From Maritimibacter sp. DP1N21-5 (GTDB taxonomy: Bacteria > Pseudomonadota > Alphaproteobacteria > Rhodobacterales > Rhodobacteraceae): a DNA stretch of 64,000 nucleotides. Position numbers and translations under genes: made by a program. This document shows, piece by piece, positions 33,759-43,237 of this stretch. Numbering within the stretch: position 1 is the first letter of the stretch; the number at the start of each line of letters is the position of its first letter. The notes beneath the pieces were generated by a model that worked only from the letters and a program-made list of their open reading frames with translations, did not search any database and was not told the DNA's origin. The DNA is taken from NCBI RefSeq assembly GCF_019218295.1, contig NZ_JAHUZF010000006.1, positions 310,001-374,000 of the forward strand. Direction: 5' to 3'.

Positions 33759-35057
33759 ATGTACAAGGTTTGGAACTTTATCACGACCTATTCGATCCTG
33801 CTCATCACAGGGGCGATCGTCGCGCTCATCTGGGCCAACATCGACCCGTCGAGCTACCACCATTTCGTCGAGTATCCGCTGTGGTTCAACGGCTGGGTCG
33901 GACAGGATTTCGCCCACTGGGCCGAGGCTTACGGGAGCCACGCGAACGATTTCGACATCGGCGACGTGGACCGGGTGCTCACCGTTCACTACCTGATCAA
34001 CGACCTGCTCATGGCGCTGTTCTTCGCCATCGCGGGGAAAGAAGTCTGGGAGGCCGTGATCCTCGAAAACGGCTCGCTGCGCGGGAAGAAGGCGGCGACG
34101 CCGCTCATAGCGACGGCGGGCGGCATGATCGGCCCGATCGCGGTCTATCTTGGTCTCGCCATGCTTATGGGGTCGGAAACCTATAACGCGGTCTTCCGCG
34201 GCTGGGCGGTTCCCACGGCGACCGACATCGCCTTCTCCTATCTGGTCGGACGGATCGTTTTCGGCGCGGGTCACCCGGCGGTGCGCTTCCTCCTGCTGCT
34301 CGCCATCGCGGACGATGCGGGCGGGCTCATCATTCTCGCGATCTTCTATCCGTCTGGCGATCTCGCGCCCGAATGGCTGCTCTTGTCGGTGGCGGCGTCG
34401 GTCATCGCCTTCGTCTTCTTCAACTGGTTGCCGCGCCGAATGGACCGGGGCGACCAGCTTCGTCAGAAGTCCACATGGGTGCGCCGCAACCTGTCGTGGC
34501 TGCCCTATGGGGTCGCCGGGGTCATCAGCCTCTTCGCCTTCACGCAGTCGGGTCTGCACCCGGCGCTGGGCCTCTTGCCGATCATCCCGGCCATCCCCCA
34601 TGCAGACCGCGCCTTCGGGCTTTTCGCCGATGCCGAGCAGCACCTCCATGACATCCTCAACAGCATGGAGCATGCGCTCAAGCACCCCGTCGAGCTGATC
34701 CTGTTCTTCTTCGGCCTCGCCAACGCGGGCGTCGAGTTCAACGCGATTTCGGCGCCGACGTTCCTCGTTCTCGCGGGGCTCATCATCGGCAAGCCGGTGG
34801 GCATCTTCATCATGGGCTGGATCGCCGCCAAGCCGCTTGGCCTTGGCCTGCCGCAGGGGATGCGGATGCTCGATCTTATCGTGATCGGCTTCGTGGCCGC
34901 CATCGGATTTACCGTGGCGCTTTTCGTGGCCTCGGTCGCCTTCCATCCGGGGCCGGTGCAGGACGCCGCCAAGATGGGCGCGCTCTTCAGCTTTGGCGCG
35001 GTGTTCCTCTCGATCATCGCCGGCAAACTGTTGCGGGTCGAGAAACAGCCGGGCTGA
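33759..35057 (+). CDS. nhaA: Na+/H+ antiporter NhaA
   Basis: 432 residues with about 12 helices. VHYLINDLLMALFFAIAGKEVWEA, GWAVPTATDIAFSYLVGRIVFG and FLLLLAIADDAGGLIILAIFYP contain the paired Asp-Asp of the transport site (ADDAGG). NhaA expels sodium in exchange for protons, important at alkaline pH and in marine settings. GGGGAGCG precedes ATG 33759. It is followed by a 14-bp inverted repeat and then the capsule-export genes. Confidence 0.95.
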   Translation: MYKVWNFITTYSILLITGAIVALIWANIDPSSYHHFVEYPLWFNGWVGQDFAHWAEAYGSHANDFDIGDVDRVLTVHYLINDLLMALFFAIAGKEVWEAVILENGSLRGKKAATPLIATAGGMIGPIAVYLGLAMLMGSETYNAVFRGWAVPTATDIAFSYLVGRIVFGAGHPAVRFLLLLAIADDAGGLIILAIFYPSGDLAPEWLLLSVAASVIAFVFFNWLPRRMDRGDQLRQKSTWVRRNLSWLPYGVAGVISLFAFTQSGLHPALGLLPIIPAIPHADRAFGLFADAEQHLHDILNSMEHALKHPVELILFFFGLANAGVEFNAISAPTFLVLAGLIIGKPVGIFIMGWIAAKPLGLGLPQGMRMLDLIVIGFVAAIGFTVALFVASVAFHPGPVQDAAKMGALFSFGAVFLSIIAGKLLRVEKQPG

Positions 35058-35070
35058 TTTCGCCGTTTCT

Positions 35071-35111
35071 CCCCGCCAATTGTGTAACCAAAAAGAACAA
35101 TTGGCGGGGAA
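35071..35111. repeat. 14-bp perfect inverted repeat with 13-base loop
   Basis: TCCCCGCCAATTGT (35071-35084) and ACAATTGGCGGGGA (35098-35111) can form a perfect 14-bp hairpin. It starts 13 bases after the nhaA stop, has no U-run, and lies 148 bases before kpsT. It may be a 3' mRNA-stabilising hairpin or a processing site. Confidence 0.75.
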
Positions 35112-35258
35112 ATCCGCCCCTTACGGGCCGGGACTCGCTGAAAACCCTGTATTGCAGGCGGACGATCCGACATAATGGTGCCCAATTGGCCCCATATGGG
35201 TCATCGTCAAGGATGCCCGGCTGAAACCGGGCGCGCAGGAAGCAGTGCCGGGGTTCGA

Positions 35259-35918
35259 ATGATCGAATTCACAAACGTCTCCAAGTCCTTCTGGACCGGG
35301 AAACAACGCAAGGTCATCCTCGACCATGCGTCGTTCCGGGTGGACCTTGGCCATTCGGTCGGAATCCTCGCACCCAACGGCACCGGCAAGACGACGATCA
35401 TCAACATGATGGCCGGGATCGAGAAACCCGACGACGGCGAAGTGCGGCGCACGTCGAAGGTGTCCTTCCCGCTCGGGTTCATGGGCGGCGTGGTGGGCAA
35501 GCTCTCGGCCAAGGAAAACGCGCGCTACATCGCGAAGCTCTACGGCCTCGACCCCGACTACATCGAGGCCTTCACGCGCTGGCTCTGTAACCTCGAGGAA
35601 TACTTCGATTTCCCGATGACCACTTATTCGTCGGGGATGCGCTCGCGGTTTTCTTTCGCCCTGCTCCTCGCGCTCGATTTCGACATCTACCTGATCGACG
35701 AAGGCATGCCGCAGACGACGGACGCCGAGTTCAACCGCAAGGCCGGCGACGTGCTGCGCACCCGGCTCGAGAACGCCACCGTGGTCGTGGTCAGCCATCA
35801 GGCCCAGACGCTCGAGAAATTCTGCCGGTCCGCCGGCGTCCTGCACAACGGACAGATCTACATGTTCGACACCTTGGAAGAAGCGAAACAGCTCTATGAC
35901 TACACCACCCAAGGCTAG
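35259..35918 (+). CDS. capsule polysaccharide export ABC ATPase, KpsT type
   Basis: 219 residues from ATG 35259. Walker A APNGTGKTT, the signature YSSGMRSRFSFALLLALDFD (the KpsT/CtrD form of the ABC signature), Walker B IYLIDEGM, and H-loop VSHQ. These ATPases drive export of capsule or teichoic-type polysaccharide with a KpsM permease. The end of the gene overlaps the following KpsE-like gene by 23 bases. No KpsM gene is adjacent. Confidence 0.88.
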   Translation: MIEFTNVSKSFWTGKQRKVILDHASFRVDLGHSVGILAPNGTGKTTIINMMAGIEKPDDGEVRRTSKVSFPLGFMGGVVGKLSAKENARYIAKLYGLDPDYIEAFTRWLCNLEEYFDFPMTTYSSGMRSRFSFALLLALDFDIYLIDEGMPQTTDAEFNRKAGDVLRTRLENATVVVVSHQAQTLEKFCRSAGVLHNGQIYMFDTLEEAKQLYDYTTQG

Positions 35919-37722
35919 GAAATTCCGCATCCGGCGCCCCGTGACAGGGGCTGCAACGGCGGAGCGGCTGGAGGACGATCAGCCGGCGAACAGCGGGGGC
36001 TACGAGGCCGAAGACGAAGCGCCGCGCTCGGCGCCCCGTCCAGCCCCGGAACCGACCCGTCCCATGCCGCAAACGCGCGGGCCCAACCCGCTTCAGGCGG
36101 CCGCTTCGGAAGGGTTTGAAGATGGGTTCGGCGACCAGCGCTTCCCCGGTGCCGCGCCGGCCTCGCGACCCGCGCAGCAGGCGCCCCAGCAGACCTCGGC
36201 CCCGCCTTCGACCCACGCAGCCACGCCAAGGCCATCGGCCCCGGCCTCGGCAGAAGCCGAACTCGCCGCGATCAAGAAGGAGGGTCTGACTGGTCGGCAG
36301 CTTCGCATGGCGCGGCGTGTGGCCCAGAAGCACGGACTCCCGGCCACCTCGGACTATGATGCGGTCCGGCTCTTGCGGCGGGCGGGCGTCGACCCGTTCC
36401 AGGCCGCCAACATGCTGCAACTCGTGTCGTCCGAAGAGGATGCCGCGAAGGCGGGCGAGGCTTCGGCGCGAAGCGGGAACCAGCCCATCGGCCAGATCCA
36501 GTTGCCCCAGACCGTGCCGTCGGGCGCAATGATGGTGCCCGCCCAGCCCAAGATGATGGACGCGGGCGAGCGGGCCCGGTCGATCCAGGAAATGCAGTGG
36601 TCCATCGTGCGACGCAGGCGCAAGCGGCTCCTGCTTCTTGCCGTGCGGCTCGCGGCTTTCGTGCTTCTGCCGACCTTTGTCGCCGGCTGGTATTTCTTCA
36701 ACGTCGCCACGCCCATGTATGCGACCAAGTCCGAGTTCGTGATCCAGAAGGCCGATGGCGGCACCGGCGGATCGGGGCTGGGGTCGCTCTTCGCCGGATC
36801 GGGGCTCGGGTCGTCGCAGGACTCGATCACGGTGCAAAGCTACCTGACTTCGCGTGACGCCATGCTGCGCCTCGATCAGGACATCGGCTTCAAGGAACAC
36901 TTCTCTGGTCCGGATATTGACCCGATCCAGCGCCTGTCGTCCGATGCCAGCAACGAAGAGACCTACAAGACCTACAAGCGCAATGTGAAGATCGGCTACG
37001 ACCCGACCGAAGGCATCGTGAAGATGGAGGTCATCGCGGCCAGTCCCGAAACCTCGGCGGCGATCTCCGAAGCGCTCATCCGCTATGCAGAAGAGCGGGT
37101 CGACAACCTGACCCAGCGACTCCGGGCCGACCAGATGGCCGGCGCCATCGAGAGCTATGAGGACGCAGAGACCGAGATGCTCGCGGCCCAACAGGAGGTT
37201 CTGCGCCTGCAGGAGGAAATGGGTGTCTACGATCCCACCTCGGACGCCGCCTCGGTGATGGGGCAGATCAACCAGTTCGAACTGGCCCTCCAGCAAAAGC
37301 GCCTGCAACTCCAGCAACTGCTCGACAACCCGCGCCCGAACCAGGCCCGCGTCGACGGCGTGCGGGGTGACATCGGGCGGCTCGAGGCACTGATCGCCGA
37401 CATGCGCGCGCGGCTGACCGAAGAGGGCGCCACGGGCGATGCCTCGATCGCGTCGGTCAGCGGGCAGCTTGCCATTGCGACGACCAACCTCGAAACTCGC
37501 ACCGTGCTCATGCAGCAGGCGCTGCAACAGCTCGAAACCGCGCGGATCGAAGCCAACAAACAGACCCGCTACCTCGAGATGGGGGTGCATCCCGTTGCCC
37601 CGGACACCCCGACCTATCCGCGCGAGTTCGAGAACACGCTTCTCGCCTTCCTCGTCTTCGCGGGCATCTACCTCATGGTGTCGATCACCGCCTCGATCCT
37701 GCGAGAACAGGTCACCGGCTGA
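35896..37722 (+). CDS. KpsE/CtrB-type polysaccharide export membrane-periplasmic protein
   Basis: 608 residues. The N-terminal 230 residues are Pro/Ala-rich and poorly ordered. A membrane helix at about 235-255 (RLAAFVLLPTFVAGWYFF) is followed by a Wzz-like segment (ATPMYATKSEFVIQK), a long periplasmic coiled coil (QMAGAIESYEDAETEMLAAQQEVLRLQEEMG and further heptads), and a terminal helix ending EQVTG. The family bridges the inner-membrane ABC exporter to the outer-membrane channel. The extended N-terminus is longer than in enteric KpsE. Translated from ATG 35896, inside kpsT. Confidence 0.85.
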   Translation: MTTPPKARKFRIRRPVTGAATAERLEDDQPANSGGYEAEDEAPRSAPRPAPEPTRPMPQTRGPNPLQAAASEGFEDGFGDQRFPGAAPASRPAQQAPQQTSAPPSTHAATPRPSAPASAEAELAAIKKEGLTGRQLRMARRVAQKHGLPATSDYDAVRLLRRAGVDPFQAANMLQLVSSEEDAAKAGEASARSGNQPIGQIQLPQTVPSGAMMVPAQPKMMDAGERARSIQEMQWSIVRRRRKRLLLLAVRLAAFVLLPTFVAGWYFFNVATPMYATKSEFVIQKADGGTGGSGLGSLFAGSGLGSSQDSITVQSYLTSRDAMLRLDQDIGFKEHFSGPDIDPIQRLSSDASNEETYKTYKRNVKIGYDPTEGIVKMEVIAASPETSAAISEALIRYAEERVDNLTQRLRADQMAGAIESYEDAETEMLAAQQEVLRLQEEMGVYDPTSDAASVMGQINQFELALQQKRLQLQQLLDNPRPNQARVDGVRGDIGRLEALIADMRARLTEEGATGDASIASVSGQLAIATTNLETRTVLMQQALQQLETARIEANKQTRYLEMGVHPVAPDTPTYPREFENTLLAFLVFAGIYLMVSITASILREQVTG

Positions 37723-37875
37723 CGGCGACCGGACACGACAAAGCGGCGGCCCCTACAGAGGCCGCCAGCGCCCATCGATGCGTGGCGCTTGCTATTCCCT
37801 GATCGCCCGCTAACCTCTGAAAAAATTTGGAAAGACTCTTGGGGAAGGGTCGGTTTTGACGAGGGTATTGCGGGG

Positions 37876-39234
37876 ATGGGACGGGGATTTCTAAGGGCGA
37901 TTGCGGTTGTCCTGTGTCTGGGCACGACAGGTGCCGCGATCATCGCAGGTCTTGTCGTCGCGCCGGCCGTGGCGCAGGACGGCACGATCACAACCAGCAA
38001 CGGATCGGCGAGCCAGGCCCAAGAAGACGCTGCCATCGCCACGCGCATCCGCGACATCCTGCATGAACTCGACGGCTATGAGGACGTCACCGTGACCGTG
38101 AAGGCGGGGATCGTCACCATGCGCGGCACGACACTCGGGGTCAGTTCGGCCGAGCGGCTGAACGACATCGCGGGCCGCGTCGAGGGTGTCGTCGCGATCG
38201 AGAACGAGGTGACGATCTCCACCGATTTCTCACGCCTCCTGACCCCGCTTCTCGACCGCTTCGAACACCGCTTCTGGCAGAGTGTGGCCTTTCTCCCGCT
38301 GGTGGGGATCGGGCTGTTCGCCTTCGGGATCGTGGTCTGGCTCGCCTTCTTCATCGCCAAACGCCGCAGCCCCTGGGACAATATCGCGCCCAATGCCTTC
38401 ATCGCCGATATCATCCGCGCCCTGATCCGGGTGGCGGGGGTCATCGCGGGGATCGTGGTGGCGCTCGACATCATCGGGGCGACGGCGCTTCTGTCGACGA
38501 TCCTTGGCGCTGCGGGGATCATCGGTCTCGCCATCGGTTTCGCGGTGCGCGACACGGTCGAGAATTTCATCGCTTCGGTGCTCCTGTCGGTGCGCCAGCC
38601 CTTCGCGCCCAACGACGCCGTGGCCATCGACGGGCAGGAGGGCAAGGTGATCCGCCTGACCAGCCGCGCGACGATCCTTCTGTCTTTCGACGGCAACCAC
38701 GTGCGCATTCCGAACCAGGCCGTGTTCAAGGCGACGATCATCAACTACTCGCGCAACCCCGAGCGGCGGTTCCAATTCGACATCGGGGTGGCCTATGGCA
38801 CCGATCTGGCAGCGGTCAAACACCTGGCGGAAGACACGCTCAACGCGCTGCCCTTCATTCTCGAAACCCCCTCCGTCGCGGTCTGGACGACCGAGCTTGG
38901 CGCCTCCGACATCGGGATGCGATTGACTGGCTGGATCAATCAGGACACCACCGGGCTTCTCGCTGCCCGGTCCGAGGCGATCCGTCAGGTGCTGCTGGCC
39001 TTCGACGCGGCCGGCGTGGAGATGCCCGAGACCACCTATCGCATTCTCATGAACGATGTCGGCCAAGAGGCGGCGGAAGGTGCGGAAATCGTCACCGCCC
39101 CCCCAGAGGCCCCTTCGACCGAGGTCGAGAACGTCGACGCGACGCAGGAACACGACTTGGAAAACATCGTCGCCGCCGAGCGCGAAACCCGCAGCGACGA
39201 GGATCTTCTGCGCAAGAGCGCGGCCACGGAATAG
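37876..39234 (+). CDS. MscS-family mechanosensitive channel with a periplasmic BON domain
   Basis: 452 residues. A signal-like N-terminal helix, then a BON domain (about 45-115: DAAIATRIRDILHELDGYEDVTVTVKAGIVTMRG and AERLNDIAGRVEGVVAIENEVTIS), then membrane helices with FLPLVGIGLFAFGIVVW, and the pore helix STILGAAGIIGLAIGFAVRDTVENF, followed by the MscS beta domain (PFAPNDAVAIDGQEGKVIRLTSRATIL). It opens under membrane tension to release solutes; the BON domain may bind the envelope. ATG 37876 was chosen because the frame upstream to 37789 has no ribosome site. Confidence 0.88.
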   Translation: MGRGFLRAIAVVLCLGTTGAAIIAGLVVAPAVAQDGTITTSNGSASQAQEDAAIATRIRDILHELDGYEDVTVTVKAGIVTMRGTTLGVSSAERLNDIAGRVEGVVAIENEVTISTDFSRLLTPLLDRFEHRFWQSVAFLPLVGIGLFAFGIVVWLAFFIAKRRSPWDNIAPNAFIADIIRALIRVAGVIAGIVVALDIIGATALLSTILGAAGIIGLAIGFAVRDTVENFIASVLLSVRQPFAPNDAVAIDGQEGKVIRLTSRATILLSFDGNHVRIPNQAVFKATIINYSRNPERRFQFDIGVAYGTDLAAVKHLAEDTLNALPFILETPSVAVWTTELGASDIGMRLTGWINQDTTGLLAARSEAIRQVLLAFDAAGVEMPETTYRILMNDVGQEAAEGAEIVTAPPEAPSTEVENVDATQEHDLENIVAAERETRSDEDLLRKSAATE

Positions 39235-39282
39235 ACCCGGACAGGGGCGAGAAACTTCCGGCGTTTTCGGCGCTTTTTCCCC

Positions 39283-39311
39283 TTGCAGGGGGGGCAGGCT
39301 TTGAGTAGTTA
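39283..39311 (+). promoter_or_regulatory. tRNA-Gln promoter
   Basis: TTGCAG (39283-39288), 17 bases, TAGTTA (39306-39311); the tRNA begins 13 bases beyond. It resembles the TTGC-N17-TAxxTA boxes before other rhodobacterial tRNA genes. Confidence 0.5.
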
Positions 39312-39323
39312 CACGCCCACCGT

Positions 39324-39398
39324 TGGGGTGTAGCCAAGTGGTAAGGCAACGGTTTTTGGTACCGCGTACCGTAGGTTCGAATCCTACCACCCCAGCCA
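39324..39398 (+). tRNA. tRNA-Gln(TTG)
   Basis: 75 bases including an encoded CCA. The acceptor stem TGGGGTG/CACCCCA, T-arm GTAGG-TTCGAAT-CCTAC, and an anticodon loop with TTG, read from the cloverleaf by eye. TTG recognises CAA/CAG glutamine codons. It starts 89 bases after the mscS stop. Confidence 0.93.
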
Positions 39399-39545
39399 TT
39401 CTTCTCAAAATCGACCAACCTCGTCACCTTTGCCCGCGGTGGGATGAGGCCGTTCGCGTGCCCTCGTAAGAGCCTGTCGTTGCCGGGGTTGGACAATTGT
39501 CTCGCAGCGACTTAAGGCGCGGGGGTAGTCAACGGAGGCGCAGAG

Positions 39546-40475
39546 ATGACGATCACCCAACTCGTGACCCATTCGGGCGGGTTCCATGCCGACGAGCTTC
39601 TGTCCTCGGTCGTGCTGACCCGGCTCTTCCCCGAGGCCGCGCTGATCCGGTCGCGCGACGAGCGCCTGACCTCGGCGGCCCCGGGGCGGATCGTTTATGA
39701 CGTGGGGCGGGTCTTTGATGCCGAGGCGGGGATGTTCGACCATCATCAGCGCCCGGCCCCCCTGCGTGAGGATGGCCAGCCCTATAGTTCCTTCGGACTG
39801 ATCTGGGCGCATTATGGGCGCGATTATCTCCTGGCCATGGCGGTGCCGGAGACGGATCTGGACGCGCTCGCCGCGGCGGTGGACCGGGGCTTCGTGCTGC
39901 CCGTCGATCTCATGGACAACGGCGCGCTCGATCCGGGCGAGGCGGGGCGCCTTGCCGGGATGACTCTGCCGGAACTTCTCGAAACCCTGAAGCCTGCCTA
40001 CGATGACCGATCCGCAGATGCCGACGACCGCGCGTTTCACGCAGCGCTGGACGTCGCGCGGGCCTTTGTCGAGGCGGCGGTGCGCACTCGGGCGGCCAAG
40101 CGCCGGGCCGAGGGTGTCGTGGCGGCGGCGATCGAGGCGGCCGGGGACGGGCGCGTGCTGGAGCTTCCCATGGGCATGCCGTTTCGCGCTGGTGTGGAGG
40201 CGGCTGGGGCCGATCACCTCCTCTTCGTCGTGCATCCGCGTGGTGAGGACTGGGCGCTCAACACGATCCGCAAGTCGGGCGACGGTTTTGCCGCGCGCGC
40301 CGATCTGCCGGAAAGTTGGGCCGGTCTGACCGATGCGGCGCTGGAGGCGGCGAGCGGGGTTACGGGCGCGAAATTCTGCCACAACGCACGTTTCATCGCA
40401 GTCGCGGCCAGCCGGGAAGCGGTCATGGAACTTGCCGCGAAAGCGGTGGCCGTGGCCGAAGCTCAGGGGGTTTAG
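39546..40475 (+). CDS. MYG1 family protein (DHH-type metal-dependent exonuclease/hydrolase)
   Basis: 309 residues. The N-terminal motif THSGGFHADELLSSVVLTRLFP and later FDHHQRPAPLREDGQPYSSFGLIWAHYG are the two signatures of the MYG1/UPF0160 family, related to DHH phosphoesterases. Eukaryotic MYG1 is a 3'-5' RNA exonuclease; bacterial members are uncharacterised. GGAGG precedes ATG 39546. It is convergent with the hydrolase at 40485. Confidence 0.9.
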   Translation: MTITQLVTHSGGFHADELLSSVVLTRLFPEAALIRSRDERLTSAAPGRIVYDVGRVFDAEAGMFDHHQRPAPLREDGQPYSSFGLIWAHYGRDYLLAMAVPETDLDALAAAVDRGFVLPVDLMDNGALDPGEAGRLAGMTLPELLETLKPAYDDRSADADDRAFHAALDVARAFVEAAVRTRAAKRRAEGVVAAAIEAAGDGRVLELPMGMPFRAGVEAAGADHLLFVVHPRGEDWALNTIRKSGDGFAARADLPESWAGLTDAALEAASGVTGAKFCHNARFIAVAASREAVMELAAKAVAVAEAQGV

Positions 40476-40484
40476 GGCCGCTGC

Positions 40485-41243
40485 CTAAAGCGTGAAGAAG
40501 GCGCGGACGGCGGCTTCGAACTCGCGCGGCTTCTCGGCGTGGAGCCAATGGCCCGCGCCGGGGATCTTCGCCTGTTTCGCGTTGGGAAACAGTGCCTTGA
40601 TCCGGTCGCGGTGCTCGGGAAGCACATAGTCGCTCTCCGCGCCCGCGAGAAACAGCGTGGGTCCGTCATAGCTTGCGGAGAGGTCGGGGAAGGAGAGGAT
40701 CTTGTCCATCTCGGACCCGAGCACGTCGAGGTTCAGCTTCCAGCGCTTTTCCTTGAGATCGAGCGATTGCAGGAGGAAATCGCGCACGCCCTTGGTCTCG
40801 ACCTTTCGGGCGAGCGCCGCGTCTGCGTCCGAGCGTTTGTCGAAGGCGGCGGGATCGAGCTCCTGCATCGCGTCGACGAGATGCGCCTGGGTGTGCTCAT
40901 AGGCCACCGGCGCGATGTCAGCCACGATGAGCGCGCGGACAAGCTCGGGCCGGGTGAGGGCCAGGACCATCGAGGCCTTGCCGCCCATGGAATGCCCGAC
41001 GACAAGGGCCTCGCCTCCGAGGGACTCGATCACCTGTGCAAGGTCATCGGCCATGTCGTGATAGCTCTGGCTGTCGGCGCGGGGGCTGTCACCGTGGTTG
41101 CGCATGTCGACGCTGACGACGCGGCGGCTCTTTGACAGGCGTTTGGCGATCACGCCCCAGTTGCGGCCGGAGCCGAAGAGGCCGTGGACGATGAGGATCG
41201 GGGCGCCTGCCGTTTCCTCGCCATATGAATCGTATGCGAGCAT
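40485..41243 (-). CDS. alpha/beta hydrolase, esterase YbfF type
   Basis: 252 residues. Oxyanion-hole motif LIVHGLFGSGRNW, nucleophile elbow VVGHSMGGKAS (Ser85), acid in the AESDYVLP region, and catalytic His in GAGHWLH. The combination of VHGLFGS, DMRNHGDSP and GHSMGG is that of the YbfF-type thioesterase/esterase group. The substrate is unknown. It starts 82 bases from the divergent small gene at 41326. Confidence 0.87.
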   Translation of the reverse strand: MLAYDSYGEETAGAPILIVHGLFGSGRNWGVIAKRLSKSRRVVSVDMRNHGDSPRADSQSYHDMADDLAQVIESLGGEALVVGHSMGGKASMVLALTRPELVRALIVADIAPVAYEHTQAHLVDAMQELDPAAFDKRSDADAALARKVETKGVRDFLLQSLDLKEKRWKLNLDVLGSEMDKILSFPDLSASYDGPTLFLAGAESDYVLPEHRDRIKALFPNAKQAKIPGAGHWLHAEKPREFEAAVRAFFTL

Positions 41244-41325
41244 GAACTTCTGATAGCGGTAAGTCGTTGAGGCCGAAAGACCCTTGGCCTACTGTTGCGC
41301 CGGTTGGGAGAAGGGGGGACGGAGG

Positions 41326-41688
41326 ATGGATATGCACGCACGCGCCGAACGGCTCGCCTCGCTCATGGAGGAACGGCTGGACATTCGTGGCCAGGGGCTT
41401 CGCGCCAAGTTGCGGCGTGCGGGTCGCAAGGTGCCGCGCTGGGTCCGGCGCGAGATCGAGGCGTTGCTCGAGGCGCTCGACCTGTCCGAACATCCCAAGC
41501 TTGCCGCGCGTGTGGACCATGGCCGGATCGAAAGCGGCACATCGCGCGTCGAACGCTGGCTGCTCGACATCGACCCCTGGGACCGGCGGCGGGGCGTTGC
41601 GGTCGAATGGGGCGCGGGGCTCGCTTTCAACCTTCTGCTGGTGGTGGCGATCTTCGTCGCGCTTCTGGGCTGGCGCGGGTTCCTGTGA
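41326..41688 (+). CDS. small protein with C-terminal membrane helix, unknown function
   Basis: 120 residues from ATG 41326. Basic, helical N-terminal part (MDMHARAERLASLMEERLDI, then RGQGLRAKLRRAGRKVPRW), then a segment with DIDPWDRRRG, and one C-terminal membrane helix (LAFNLLLVVAIFVALLGW). AAGGGGGGACGGAGG precedes the ATG. I recognise no family. The helix at the extreme C-terminus makes it a tail-anchored or single-pass protein with its basic part inside the cell. Confidence 0.65.
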   Translation: MDMHARAERLASLMEERLDIRGQGLRAKLRRAGRKVPRWVRREIEALLEALDLSEHPKLAARVDHGRIESGTSRVERWLLDIDPWDRRRGVAVEWGAGLAFNLLLVVAIFVALLGWRGFL

Positions 41689-41690
41689 CG

Positions 41691-41720
41691 AAAAACGGGC
41701 GACCGAGGCCGCCCGTTCCC
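41691..41720 (-). terminator. terminator of glyA
   Basis: ACGGGCG/CGCCCGT 7-bp stem with an 8-base loop; on the minus strand it is followed by TTTTT (41695-41691), on the plus strand by TCCCTTTG. It lies 18 bases beyond the glyA stop and just after the opposing gene's stop. Confidence 0.75.
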
Positions 41721-41737
41721 TTTGATTTCCCAATGAC

Positions 41738-43030
41738 TTAGTGGTTGGGGTAGATCGGGAAGGCCTCGCAAAGCGCGGCGACCTTGACCTTGACCGCGGC
41801 TTCCACTTCGCCGTTGCCGTCTTCGCCATTGGCGGCAAGACCGTCGATCACCTCCACGATCAGGTCCGCAATCTGGCGGAACTCATCTTCGCCGAAGCCG
41901 CGCGTGGTGCCGGCGGGCGTGCCCAGACGAATGCCCGAGGTCACGGTCGGTTTTTCCGGGTCGAAAGGGATGCCGTTCTTGTTCGTGGTGATATGCGCAC
42001 GGCCAAGGGCCTTTTCTGTGATGTTGCCGGTCACGCCCTTGGGACGCAGGTCGACGAGCATCACGTGGGTGTCGGTGCCGCCCGTGACGATGTCGAGCCC
42101 GCCCTTCATCAGCTGATCGGCCAGTGCCACGGCATTGGCGCGCACCGCCTTCTGGTAGGTCTTGAACGACGGATCGAGCGCCTCGCCAAAGGCGACCGCT
42201 TTCGCTGCGATCACGTGCATGAGGGGGCCACCCTGGATGCCCGGGAAAATCGCCGAGTTCACCTTTTTCGCGATCTCTTCGTTGTTCGTCAGGATCATCC
42301 CGCCGCGCGGACCGCGCAGGGTCTTGTGCGTGGTGGTGGTCACGACGTCAGCGTGCGGGAAGGGCGAGGGGTGTTCGCCGGCCGCCACGAGCCCGGCGAA
42401 ATGGGCCATGTCCACCATGAGATAGGCACCCACGGCATCGGCGATGGCGCGGAATTTCTCGAAGTCGATCTGGCGCGGGATGGCCGAGCCACCGGCGATG
42501 ATGAGCTTCGGCTGGTGTTCCTTGGCGAGCGCCTCGACCTCGTCGTAGTCGATCAGGCAGTCCTGCTTGCGCACGCCGTACTGGATGGCGTTGAACCATT
42601 TGCCCGACTGGTTCGGCGGGGCGCCGTGGGTCAAGTGTCCGCCGGAGGCGAGGTTCATCCCGAGGATCGTGTCGCCCGGCTTGATGAGCGCATTGAACGC
42701 GCCCTGGTTGGCCTGCGAGCCGGAGTTCGGTTGCACGTTGGCGAAGTCGCAGCCGAAGAGCTCCTTCGCACGATCGATGGCCAGTTGCTCGGCCACGTCC
42801 ACGAACTGGCAACCGCCGTAGTAGCGCTTGCCTGGATAACCCTCGGCGTATTTGTTGGTCATCACGCTGCCCTGGGCTTCCATCACGGCGGCGGAGACGA
42901 TGTTCTCCGAAGCGATAAGCTCGATCTCGTCGCGCTGACGTCCAAGCTCGCCGGTGATCGAGGCAAAGATCTCGGGGTCGCGTTCAGCGAGGCTCTGGGT
43001 GAAAAAGCCGGGGGAACGGATGTCCTTCAT
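41738..43030 (-). CDS. glyA: serine hydroxymethyltransferase
   Basis: 430 residues. Interconverts serine and glycine with tetrahydrofolate, using PLP. N-terminal [36 protein letters not shown], and [19 protein letters not shown] carrying the PLP Lys in the THKTLRGPR motif; the remainder follows the family without gaps. GGAG precedes ATG 43030. It is divergent from nadK across 207 bases. No riboswitch that I recognise is in the leader. Confidence 0.97.
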   Translation of the reverse strand: MKDIRSPGFFTQSLAERDPEIFASITGELGRQRDEIELIASENIVSAAVMEAQGSVMTNKYAEGYPGKRYYGGCQFVDVAEQLAIDRAKELFGCDFANVQPNSGSQANQGAFNALIKPGDTILGMNLASGGHLTHGAPPNQSGKWFNAIQYGVRKQDCLIDYDEVEALAKEHQPKLIIAGGSAIPRQIDFEKFRAIADAVGAYLMVDMAHFAGLVAAGEHPSPFPHADVVTTTTHKTLRGPRGGMILTNNEEIAKKVNSAIFPGIQGGPLMHVIAAKAVAFGEALDPSFKTYQKAVRANAVALADQLMKGGLDIVTGGTDTHVMLVDLRPKGVTGNITEKALGRAHITTNKNGIPFDPEKPTVTSGIRLGTPAGTTRGFGEDEFRQIADLIVEVIDGLAANGEDGNGEVEAAVKVKVAALCEAFPIYPNH

Positions 43031-43237
43031 GGGAGGTCTCCAAGTGGGGTGAGCAGTTGGGGGCTGGAATAGGACAATTCGCGACCCGCCGAAAGGCTTT
43101 CAGCGACCTTGGGGGGCGATTTCGCGGCAAATCTGGTCAGAGGGGGAAACTTGTGTTTCTTTCGGGGACAGAGGCAGGCATGCGGGAAACATTCGCACCA
43201 GCCGGAAACTAGGCAGTCGGATACAGGGAAGACGGGC

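Noticed and set aside
43031-43237. Riboswitch upstream of glyA
   Set aside because: No conserved core of the glycine, SAM, SAH or THF riboswitches could be found by eye.
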